Source: Closterium sp. Naga37s-1 (taxonomy: Eukaryota; Streptophyta; Zygnematophyceae; Desmidiales; Closteriaceae). Taken from it: a stretch of DNA of 64,000 nucleotides. Positions 49,621 through 59,276 of the stretch are shown here, piece by piece. Below the pieces are notes generated by a model. The model made no database searches and was not told where the DNA came from. It worked only from the letters and a program-made list of their open reading frames with translations. The number at the start of each line of letters is the position of its first letter. Position 1 is the first letter of the stretch. The stretch spans positions 558,001-622,000 of the forward strand of contig CANJKZ010000981.1 of assembly GCA_947471745.1 (NCBI GenBank), in the 5' to 3' direction. The position numbers and the translations under genes were made by a program.

Positions 49621-49909
49621 CTCCCCATCCTCATCTCCCCATCCCTCATCTCCCATTCCCTCATCTCCCCATCCTTCATCTCCACATCCCTCATCTCCCC
49701 ATTCCGCCCCACCCCATTCCGCCCCACCCCTTTCCGCCCCACCCCATTCCGCCCCACCCCTTTTCGCCATGCCATCTAACTTCCCATCCCCATTTCGTCG
49801 TTTCCCCATCCTTCCTTTCCCTCTCCCATCATTCCCTCTGCCGACTTTCACCATTCCACCATACAGTCATACCCCATCCCGCGACCTCCCTGTCACCTCC
49901 ACCCCGTCC

Positions 49910-50150
49910 CCTCTCCTCCCTGCTTCTTCCCTTCTCCCTGCTTCTTCCCCTCTCCTCCCTGCTTCTTCCCCTCTCCTCCCTGCTTCTTCCCCTCTCCTCC
50001 CTGCTTCTTCCCCTCTCCTCCCTGCTTCTTCCCCTCTCCTCCCTGCTTCTTCCCCTCTCCTCCCTGCTTCTTCCCCTCTCCTCCCTGCTTCTTCCCCTCT
50101 GCTCCCTGCTTCTTCCCCTCTCCTCCCTGCTTCTTCCCCTCTTCCGCCTC
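49910..50150. repeat. 21-bp minisatellite CTTCTTCCCCTCTCCTCCCTG
   Basis: About 11 copies of an almost pure pyrimidine unit, reading as a seven-residue LLPASSP repeat in one frame. Confidence 0.92.
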
Positions 50151-50159
50151 GCCAAAAGG

Positions 50160-51610
50160 TTCGTTCTTCACCACCTCCGCGATCCATCCCTCTCAATACC
50201 CATCCGCTCCTCTTCCCATCCATCCTTTCCCTATCGATCCTCTCCTTATCCCTCCTCCCCCCTTTTCGTTTTCCGGATCAAACTTCTTCCTCCCTGCATC
50301 CCTTCTTCTGTTCCTCCATTCATCCGTCCTTCGTTTCCTCTGTTCGTAACTTCATGGGTCCCTCTTCCTATCCCCTTTCCCTCTCACATCGTCCTATCTC
50401 CCCCTTTCCCTTCTCCCCTGCTTCCCTCTTCCCCCTCTTTCCCTGCTTTCCCCTTCCCATCGCTCGTATTCTCTCCCTCTCCCTGGCTATTGCAGTGACT
50501 ACACCGATGATTTTTCTGGTACTGCAACTCTCTCAGAGGCCCATCATCCCATGCCATTCTCGTAGAGAATACAGTTCCCCTCATGTTTTTTTCGAGGACT
50601 TGGAAAGGGTACAATTAAAAGTATCGTGCACATGCCTTTCTGTACCCTTCTGACACTCTAGTGTACATGCGTTTTGAAAAAATGTCTTGCACTGCAGAAA
50701 CAAAAGTACATTACAGTATTGTGCCTTTGAGATCCATCTCTTCAACAAAAATACAGTATCATGCATGCATACGACACACAAGAAACAGGTGGTGGTATGG
50801 TGCAAAGCTTCGACTAGATGCACCTCAGCTTGCTCCTCTGCTTCACCACTGAAAAATAGGGGAGTGGGGTAGGCAGAACGATTCGTGTGAAGGAACATGG
50901 GGGAGGTGGTGTGAGGTGCAAGGGAACAACGGCAGGGGAATCCACACAAGCGGACATGCATGGGAACTAGAGGACGGAAGGCGAGGAGTGAGGGGGAAGG
51001 GCAGGGCATGAAAAGGAAGGGAAGGGTTGAGAAGGGCTGGGGAAGGACAGGGCGGAGCAGAGAGGAAAAGGCAGGGATGGGGAGGGCAGGTGGGAACAGG
51101 GCAGAGGGTGGGGAAGGAGGGCTGAGGGTGGTGGGAAGGAGAGTGAGAGTGCGAGAGGACGGAGGGAGAGAGTGCAGGAGGAAGGAGAGTGAGAGTGCAG
51201 GAGGAAGGAGTGAGAGTGCAGGAGGAAGGAGAGAGAGAGTACGGGTGCAAGGAGAGAAAGAGAGTGAGGGAGGAGGGAGAGAGAAGAATGGGAGCATGAG
51301 GGTAGGAAGGAATGTCAGAAGGTGGGAAGGAATGAGAGGGTGGGAAGGAAAGAGAGAGGGTGGGACGAAATGAGTTAGGGTGGTACGGAATGACAGAGGG
51401 TGGGAAGGAATGAGGGAAAGTGCGAAGGAATGAGAGATGGAGGCAGAACAGAACGGGAGAGGGTGGGCAGAACAGAATGAGAAAGGCTGGCCGACGTGCA
51501 GCGCCCGCACGTGCGACGGGCATTTTCCCAGAGATCGAGGGTGTCGAGCATGGGAAATATGAGGGGAAGCACGGAAGGGGATGGAGGGAAGCACGGAAGG
51601 GGATGGGGGG
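50160..51610. other. Unassigned region passing from pyrimidine-rich to purine-rich sequence
   Basis: 50160-50480 is C/T-rich, 50500-50900 is of ordinary composition, and 50960-51450 is G/A-rich with GGAAGGAGAGTGAGAGTGC-type repeats. The final 60 bases carry the GAAGCACGGAAGGGGATGG unit that continues right of Copia-D. No gene seen. Confidence 0.6.
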
Positions 51611-51738
51611 TGTCAAACATTATATATATGTTATTGCTGTGTAGGCTATAGTGGGTTAGCCTTTAGGGGGTACACAACTCTAGGGTTTCATACTTGTACT
51701 CCTATCTTTCATAGTTCAATCACTTCTTGTTTCTGACA
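51611..51738 (+). repeat. Copia-D 5' LTR (128 bp)
   Basis: Starts TGTCAAACATTATATATATG (TATA-like core) and ends TTGTTTCTGACA. Followed by primer site TGGTATCAGAGG. Confidence 0.93.
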
Positions 51739-52153
51739 TGGTATCAGAGGTTAGGTCCTAGTCCTAGGACCGCTTACCTAAGGGCCCACCGCTAGAAGCG
51801 CCCTCGAGCGCTGTATCGATTTAGCGCCCTTGAGCGCCTCTCTCCTAGTGCGCCCTCGTGCGCCTCTCTTCCTCCTGCTGCCCGTGCGCAGGTCGCTAGT
51901 GCCGCGCGCGGCCCTTTTTTTTTTAGCGCGCGTAGCCCGCTAGCAGCCCGCGCGCGGCCTTTTTCTGAGCGCGCGCCGACCCCTAGCCGCCCGCGCGACC
52001 GGCGCCGCCCACGAGCAGCCCCTAGCCGCTCGTCGACCGCCGCCCAGAGCGTCGCAGCCCCGCCCGTAGGCCGCCGCGACGCCCCACTAGGGCGCCGCCC
52101 GCGCGCTAGTCAGGCCCACGCACAGCCACGGCCCGCCCGCTACAGCCGCCCAC

Positions 52154-54646
52154 GTGCACGCCCTCCGTAGCGCACCGGTCCCTGATGTCTTGATCCCCTG
52201 GATCCGCGCTGCTCGTCTCCAGCTCCGCCAGCGGTTCCAGTCGGACTTTCCTGTCCTACGTCTGCACTCTGACAGAGGTGGCGAGTTTTCCTCTGACCTC
52301 TTGGCAGCCTACTGTGCGGAGCACGGCATCCGCCAGACGTTCACTCTCCCGGCCTCTCCGCAGCAGAATGGGGTTGCTGAGCGCCGCATTGGTCTCGTCA
52401 TGGAGGTTGCTCGTACCTCCATGATCCATGCGGCTGCCCCCCATTTCCTGTGGTCGTTTGCAGTGCAGTACGCCGCGCATCAGCTCAACCTCTGGCCCCG
52501 TGTCTCTGATCCGGAGACCTCGCCTACCCTGCGTTGGACGGGGGAGGTTGGCGATGCGTCGGTGTTCCGGGTCTGGGGATGTCGAGCCTTTGTCCGCGAT
52601 ACATCCGCGGACAAGCTCTCCTCCCGTGCCGTTCCCTGTGTCTTCCTTGGCTTTGTCCCTGACGCGCCTGGCTGGCAGTTTTACCACCCCACCTCGCGTC
52701 GTGTCTTCGCCTCTCAGGACGTCACCTTTGACGAGTCGGTACCCTTTTACCGTCTCTTCCCCTACCGCACTGCCCCGCTCCCCCCCCCGCCGCTCTTCCT
52801 CACCCCAGGTGTCCCGTCGGTAGACCCCCTCCCTCCCCAGGGTGCTGCTCCCTCAGGTGTTTCCCAGGTAGACCCGGTCGAGCCTGTCGAGGTAGCTGTT
52901 GACTCTGGTCCTGCGCGAGGTGCTGAGCGTGCTGAGCCTGGTGGTGCTGGGTCTGGGGGCACTGAGCCTGGGGGTGCTGAGCCTGGGGGTGCGGAGACTG
53001 GGGGTGCTGAGTCTGGGGGTGCGGAGTCTACGGGTGCTGAGCCTGGAGGTGCTGCGACTGGGGGTGCTGAGCCTTCGGGTACTGAGACTGGGGGTGCTGA
53101 GATCGCGGGTGAGTACTCCTCTCAGTGGCAGTCAGCCATGGACGCAGAGATGGCATCCTGGAAGTCCACTGGCACTTACGTCGACGAGGTTCCCCCTCCT
53201 GGGGCGAACATCGTCAGTGGCATGTGGATTTTCAGGGTGAAGCGGCCGTCGGGTTCTCCGCCTGTCTTCAAGGCTCGTTACGTTGCTCGAGGCTTCAGTC
53301 AGCGAGAGGGAGTAGACTTCTTTCAGACCTTCTCCCCCACCCCGAAGATGACCACTCTTCGGGTGCTACTGCATGTTGCTGCTCAGCGTGACTACGAGCT
53401 TCACTCTCTTGACTTCAGCACAGCTTTCTTGCAGGGCAGCCTGCACGAGGAGATCTGGCTGCGCCGCCCTCCTGGCTTCACTGGGTCGTTTCCTCCTGGT
53501 ACCCAGTGGAGCCTCTGGCGGCCGGTCTACGGTCTCCGCCAGGTGCCACGTGAGTGGCACGACACACTGAGGACTACTCTTGCGGCACTTGGGTTCGCGC
53601 CTTCTACTGCTGACCCGTCGCTGTTTCTGCGCACCGACACTTCGCTGCCACCGTTCTACATCCTCGTGTACGTCGACGACTTGGTCTTTGCCACTGCTGA
53701 CACTGAGGCTCTCGCCCACGTGAAGTCGGAGCTACAGAAGAGACACACGTGCACAGACCTGGGTGAACTGCGCAGCTACCTTGGCTTGCAGATCACCCGG
53801 GACAGAGCACGCCGCACCATCACACTGACTCAGTCACACATGGTGCAGCAGGTCCTTCAGCGCTTAAGCTTCACCTGGTCCTCAGCACAGGCCACTCCTC
53901 TGGCTATAGGTCACTCGCTCTCAGCTCTGCCTTCGGATGAGTCCGTAGAGCCGAGTGGTCCTTACCCAGAGCTAGTTGGTTGCCTCATGTACCTGATGAC
54001 TTGCACTCGTCCTGACCTAGCATACCCTCTTGGCCTTCTGGCCCGCTATGTGGCTCCTGGCAGGCACCGAAAGGTGCACTGGGATGTTGCAAAGAGGGTA
54101 TTGCTCTACTTGTGCAGTACATCGGGCATGTGGCTCGTGCTTGGAGGAGGGAGCTCAGTTGTTCTCACTGGGCACTCACACGCTTCTTGGGTTGACGACC
54201 AGGCTACTCGGCGGTCGTCACAGGGTTACACCTTCAGCCTTGGCTCTGGCTCAGTTTCGTGGCGTTCTACTCGTTCGTCTTCAGTTCTCAGCTCCAGTTG
54301 TGAGGCTGAGATCTACGCCACAGCCATGGCTGCACAGGAGTTACGCTGGCTCACCTACCTGCTGACCGACCTGGGAGAGCGGCCTCGTTCTCCTCCAGTG
54401 CTGTACGTCGACAACAAGGCTGCTATTGCCTTGTATGAGGAGCACAGACTGGAGCACAGGACGAAGCACATCGCTCTACGTTACTTTCTGGCTCGAGAGT
54501 TGCAGCAGCGTGGTCAGCTTCGTCTGCGTTACGTGGCCACTCAGGCCAACACTGCTGATATATTCACCAAGGCACTTCAGTCTGGTGATCATCAGCGTTT
54601 CTGCACTTTGCTAGGGCTTGTGCCCACTTTTCCTCACTTGTTGTAG
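52154..54646 (+). pseudogene. Copia-D truncated Pol: partial integrase, RT and RNase H, 830-codon open frame
   Basis: An uninterrupted frame whose first 10 codons come from the leader. From about 52184 it matches integrase of B2 (WIRAARLQLR, HSDRGGEFSSD, PQQNGVAERR), so the first catalytic Asp and the zinc finger are missing while the second Asp and Glu remain. A shortened GGAEP linker (52920-53110) joins directly to the RT N-terminus (YSSQWQSAMDAEMASW). RT keeps DFSTAFLQG and YVDDLVFA. RNase H keeps YVDNKAAIAL and TADIFTKAL. Both deletions preserve the frame. It cannot supply Gag, protease or active integrase and would depend on relatives such as Copia-B2. I label it a pseudogene although the remaining frame is open. 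Confidence 0.9.
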
Positions 54647-54868
54647 ACTCTGCCTATACTGTGATCTATATATATATACCTGCATGCTTGCTAGATATAG
54701 ATCACTGTGATGTTTGTGCTACATATATGCCTCTGCATGTGAACTGGCCTTGTGGTCCTTTGCTTGTGCTCAGAGTGTGTGGTGACGTTGTGATCCACCC
54801 TGAGCTTGCTTTGCCTTTCTTGACTGGTCTTGTGACCCCTTGCTCTCCCTACTTTGCCTGTGGGGGTG
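54647..54868 (+). promoter_or_regulatory. Copia-D 3' untranslated region with perfect 11-bp hairpin
   Basis: GTGATCTATAT (54661-54671) pairs with ATATAGATCAC (54695-54705) around a loop containing ACCTGCATGCTTGCTAG. GTGATCCACCCTGAGCTTGC, shared with B1 and B2, and the TGTGGGGGTG purine tract follow. Confidence 0.72.
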
Positions 54869-54996
54869 TGTCAAACATTATATATATGTTATTGCTGTGT
54901 AGGCTATTGTGGGTTAGCCTTTAGGGGGTACACAACTCTAGGGTTTCATACTTGTACTCCTATCTTTCATAGTTCAATCACTTCTTGTTTCTGACA
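54869..54996 (+). repeat. Copia-D 3' LTR (128 bp)
   Basis: Direct repeat of 51611-51738 with one difference (GGCTATTG against GGCTATAG). Followed by GGGGG. Confidence 0.93.
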
Positions 54997-56110
54997 GGGG
55001 GAAGCACGGAAGGGGATGGGGGGAAGCAGGGGAGGGGACGGGAGGAAGCAGGGAAGGGGACGGGAGGAAGCAGGGAAGGGGACGGGGGGAAGCACGGAAG
55101 GGGATGGGGGGAAGCAGGGGAGGGGACGGGAGGAAGCAGGGAAGGGGATGGGCTGAAGCACGGAAGGGGATGGGGGGAAGCACGGAAGGGGATGGGGGGA
55201 AGCACGGAAGGGGATGGGGGGAAGCACAGAAGGGGATGGGGGGAAGCAGGGGAGGGGACGGGAGGAAGCAGGGAAGGGGACGGGGAGAAGCACGGAAGGG
55301 GATGGGGGGAAGCAGGGGAGGGGACGGGAGGAAGCAGGGAAGGGGATGGGCTGAAGCAGGGAAGGGGATGGGGGGAAGCACGGAAGGGGATGGGGGAAGC
55401 ACGGAAGGGGATGGGGGGAAGCACGGAAGGGGATGGGGGGAAGCAGGGGAGGGGACGGGAGGAAGCAGGGAAGGGGATGGGCTGAAGCAGGGAAGGGGAT
55501 GGGGGGAAGCACGGAAGGGGATGGGGGAAGCACGGAAGGGGATGGGGGGAAGCACGGAAGGGGATGGGGGGAAGCAGGGGAGGGGACGGGAGGAAGCAGG
55601 GAAGGGGATGGGCTGAAGCAGGGAAGGGGATGGGGGGAAGCACGGAAGGGGATGGGGGAAGCACGGAAGGGGATGGGGGGAAGCACGGAAGGGGATGGGG
55701 GGAAGCAGGGGAGGGGACGGGAGGAAGCAGGGAAGGGGATGGGCTGAAGCAGGGAAGGGGATGGGGGGAAGCACGGAAGGGGATGGGGGAAGCACGGAAG
55801 GGGATGGGGGGAAGCACGGAAGGGGATGGGGGGAAGCAGGGGAGGGGACGGGAGGAAGCAGGGAAGGGGATGGGCTGAAGCAGGGAAGGGGATGGGGGGA
55901 AGCACGGAAGGGGATGGGGGAAGCACGGAAGGGGATGGGGGGAAGCACGGAAGGGGATGGGGGGAAGCAGGGGAGGGGACGGGAGGAAGCAGGGAAGGGG
56001 ATGGGCTGAAGCAGGGAAGGGGATGGGGGGAAGCACGGAGGGGATGGGGGGAAGCACGGAAGGGGATGGGGGGAAGCACGGAAGGGGATGGGGGGAAGCA
56101 GGGAAGAGGA
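54997..56110. repeat. Purine-rich minisatellite, 21-22-bp units in 131-bp higher-order repeats
   Basis: The base unit is GAAGCACGGAAGGGGATGGGG with variants GAAGCAGGGGAGGGGACGGGA and GCTGAAGCAGGGAAGGGGAT. From about 55300 the same order of six variants repeats every 131 bp (for example near 55433, 55564, 55695, 55826 and 55957). Copia-D inserted at the left edge of this array. Long frames on both strands are compositional. Confidence 0.93.
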
Positions 56111-56279
56111 CGTGGGGAGCGGAGGAGATGCCGGGGAGAGAGCTGTGGGGAGGACGGTGGGGAGCAGGGCGATTGATGGGGGAAAAAGGGAGTGAGGTAT
56201 GCAGTCTGGGGGTGAAGGCGATTATTCGGGAAAGGAAGGGGTGCATGTGCGGGTTGAGAAAGGGGCCGTGACAAGTGTG

Positions 56280-56765
56280 CGAGATGAGAAGGGAAAGGGG
56301 AGGGATGGCGAGAACAACGAGGAGTGGATGGGAGGGCGACGGGGAAAGCGAGGGCGACGGGAGAAGAGAGAGACGGAGATTGCGAGGGGACGAGCGGGAA
56401 GGAGGGCGACGAGACGAAGGGGGGCAACGGGCGGAAAGGAACGCGACGAGGGAAAGGAAGGGCGGCGGGCGGAAGGGAAGGCAACGGGAGGAAGGGAGGG
56501 CTACGAGACGAAGGGAGGGCGACGGGCGGAAGGGAGCGCGACGAGGGGAAGGAAGGGCGGCGGGCGGAAGGGAGGGCGACGGGCGGAAGCGAGGGCGACG
56601 GGCGGGGAAGCGGCGAGGCCGACAGGCAAGGCGAGGGTGTAGGCGGGGAAAGCGAGGGCGACGGGCGGGGGAAGCGAGGGCGATGGGCAAGGGAACCGAG
56701 GTCGACGGGCGGCGAGGCGGCGAGGGCGACGGGCGGGGCGAGGGCGGTGGGCGGAGAAAGCATGG
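56280..56765. repeat. GGCGACGGGCGGAAGGGAG-type minisatellite
   Basis: Degenerate units of about 18-20 bp, purine-rich on the plus strand, between the 131-bp array and the LINE. Resulting frames (Arg/Gly/Glu-rich) are not believable genes. Confidence 0.75.
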
Positions 56766-56779
56766 GCGAGGGTCGCGAG

Positions 56780-57637
56780 GTAGGCAAAGCGCTAATTTCT
56801 CATCTCCTCACGCCCATTTTCTACGTGCTTCGATTGCGTATACAAGCTGCACCTACTAATTCCGGTTGTCTGAAAAAGTGCTCATTCTAAAACCTAGCTG
56901 GTGTGCGCTGTTCGGATTCTAACGCGAGTGAATGAGTATTTTAGCTTGTTCTGTTGGACGAGTTTTCTTACTCTGATCCAGCTCTCGGAGGTTGGTATGC
57001 GGGTTGCCTGCGAACTGTTTGCCTCACAGGAGAGTCGCATCAGGTTTCGCTAACCTGCCACCTTTCGCAATTTCTCCGCACCTCATATTGCCCGAACCTC
57101 AGAACTACCAAACCAAGCGTTGACTCATATTTTGTAATTCAGGCTTCGGGTTTTAACTCGGCCAATGTGTACCAATTTCGTGCCTGTTTCTGACATTGAA
57201 GTGATCAGGCGATGCGCGGCTTTAAGCTCTACACAAGGGTGTAATCTTAGTGTTCATTACGGGAGCCTAAGCACCTCTTTTTTGAGTTCCAGGCTATCGC
57301 CAGTGGTACACCTAACTTCATGTTCAGTTTCAGCTCGTTATTACCAAGGCAATGTGAGCTACTCCATGGATTACATCGCGGCCTACGGCTTGCTACGTCA
57401 TCAGCTCGTGGCAAACCCTTTGTCTCCTACTCTCAAGGTTCCTGCTTTTCAAACAACAACAGTTATCAAGGCCTGGCGCTCATCTCGAAGTCATCAACGG
57501 TTTCGACTGGCTTGGACCTGTAGCGTTTTGCGTTCAAACACAAGAAGCATAAAGTTTGGCATGGCTATCAGTACGTGCTCAGATCGACTTATTTCTCAGC
57601 CTCAGTCTGGCTGGAAAGCCTGAATCATCGTCGCACA
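56780..57637 (+). other. Probable LINE 5' untranslated region or flank
   Basis: Ordinary-composition sequence between the minisatellite and the LINE ORF1 ATG. Several short frames are present without recognisable domains. I could not find a target duplication matching the sequence after the poly(A) tail, so the LINE 5' end is not fixed. Confidence 0.45.
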
Positions 57638-59123
57638 ATGGTGAAGGGACGCAACGGGAAAAGCGGCGAGAAGAATGTTGACAATGCTCTCGACAACAAC
57701 GTACCTGATGTACCCGTGAAGGAGTCCGCTGACTCCGGGAAGCCGCTCTCAAGTCCAGCTTCAACGACTGTGATCGGTCCCTTCGAAGCTCTTCCAGAGC
57801 TGCCGGTCGCTGGCGATCAGGACGCTGCTTCCACTAAGGAGAAGACTGACGGGGTGGAAAAGGACGCCGGGGAAGATGCGCGTGCGGAGAATGACGCGGT
57901 CGACAATGAAGATGATGGTGCTGACGCGCAGCCGGCAGAAGTTCTAGACGACGAGGATGACGGCTACCTGAGTGACGCCTCTGATGAACACCTGGAGCCA
58001 GATTCGCTTAACAGTATTCTTGCTCTGAAGCGCTTTTCACTAACCTTGTTGGTGCCGATTTCCAGGAAGGTGGAGGTTAAGCGTGCTGCTGTGACTATTG
58101 CTGCCTTGTTGGACGATTGGAAAGAGTTGCTATCACCTGAGGTGCTCTTAACCACCACTTACCAAGATCTTTCGCCAATGTACTTCTCCGGTGATCGCTA
58201 CGGACGGCTGCAAGTTACCTTTAACCAAGTTCGGGACGCGAACTTTGTCTGGAGCCAAGTCATCCGTCACGAGTGTGTCAACGGCGATTTCATTGACCTC
58301 ACCTGGCAGCACCCGGAAGACGCGCGCTTTCTGCGCGAGCGTGTGCTGAACCCCACGGCCAAGGAGGTTGTGGTTAAAGGCGTGCCGGCGGAGATTTCGG
58401 CGGAACTGATTCGCCGCTTGTTGATGGTGTCGAAGCTGGTCTTGCGCGGGAAGAGCGCGTTCGCCAGCGGTTTTGGCTTTCATCGGACGGTGGACCCAGT
58501 ATCCGGCTTGGATACGGATCGCATTCGTGGTGTGTTTATTCCTCACGCTGACGATGAATACCGCTGGTGGTATTTCGTGGAAGACCCGTCTACGGGGAAG
58601 AAATACCTGCTTCACTTCCCGTCGCTGGAGTGCGGGTTCTGCGGTGGCCAGCACATGACGAGTTATCACGATCATTACGTGGCGCCGAGGCAGGAGAACC
58701 TCAACAACTGGAACCTGAATGTTAAAAAGGTTCACGAGATGAATGGTACAAGCGGTGTAACGTCTTACCTGCTGCTGGTGTTCGATTTCCTGCACGCTCT
58801 TTTTCTCTCGCCTCTTACTGACAGCTATCTGCTTCTCCTTCCCCACAGCCGCGTCCCTGAAAGCTTCAGACCTGCTGAAGCGCATCATGCGAGACCCCGC
58901 TGTCATTCTCACCTCCACCGGAGGCGCGCGGGAGGAATGGGTCTGTGTTCAGACAGTTTGCGAGAAGGCGCAGGGGAACCGTTTCGAGCAGGCGTCGGCT
59001 CACATCGCTTCTGCTCGTTACAAGGGGGGGTTACGGAAGGAAGGATCAGCAACGCGCGCAAGCATGTTCTCCCAGAAGCTGCAAGCCTTCAAGAAGGAGT
59101 TCATTGTGAAACCTGCGAAGTAG
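57638..59123 (+). CDS. LINE ORF1 protein with likely intron, 460 aa
   Basis: ATG at 57638 (MVKGRNGKSGEKNVDN). A long acidic, disordered N-terminus is followed by a folded region (about 130-340) including EVVVKGVPAEISAELIRRLL, which resembles the RRM-like nucleic-acid-binding fold of LINE ORF1 proteins. A CCHH knuckle-like motif follows (CGFCGGQHMTSYH). After ATGAATG (58745) lies a 103-bp segment, 58746-58848, starting GTACAAG and ending in a pyrimidine-rich tract plus CAG. Removing it joins EMN to AASLKASDLLKR in frame, and the frame then runs to TAG at 59121-59123. Reading through the segment instead gives a hydrophobic, low-quality tail. Likely role: RNA-binding chaperone of the LINE RNP. 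Confidence 0.75.
58746..58848 (+). other. Candidate spliceosomal intron in LINE ORF1 (103 bp)
   Basis: GT at 58746-58747 and AG at 58847-58848, with TTCTCCTTCCCCACAG at the 3' end. Splicing restores a continuous frame (AATG joined to CCGCGTCC gives N-A-A-S). The segment translates to a hydrophobic stretch unlike the rest of ORF1. Confidence 0.68.
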
Positions 59124-59276
59124 CATATAACAGCGTCACAGCCAGTTCTGGGGACAGACGCATCAGCAGTTGTGTAGGCGGAGTAGTAGTTCTTGTTGTC
59201 AGCGGCTCACCTGGCCTGGTAGTTGTCTGTATCCTTACAGCCCGTGGATGCGAGGGGGCTTCTCAGTTGTTGATTA

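Larger units (their letters stand above)
51611..54996 (+). mobile_element. Copia-D: internally deleted short-LTR copia element
   Basis: LTRs of 128 bp at 51611-51738 and 54869-54996 with one mismatch, flanked by GGGGG (51606-51610 and 54997-55001) within a purine-rich minisatellite. The primer site TGGTATCAGAGGTTAGG follows the 5' LTR. The leader is short and the element lacks gag, protease and the first part of integrase, so it is 3.4 kb against 7.3 kb for B2. The 3' untranslated region keeps the family hairpin and the TGTGGGGGTG purine tract. Confidence 0.94.

Noticed and set aside
48015..50653. Very long plus-strand Pro/Ser-rich frames (827, 469 and 293 codons) and minus-strand Glu/Gly/Arg frames
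   Set aside because: They lie on 15-, 16- and 21-bp minisatellites that are open in several frames on both strands. There is no domain, only repeat translation.
54967..56890. Minus-strand frames of 606, 570 and 324 codons (PLPCFPPSPS repeats) and plus-strand Gly/Arg frames
   Set aside because: They are translations of the 131-bp higher-order minisatellite. The same repeat is open in the other frames.
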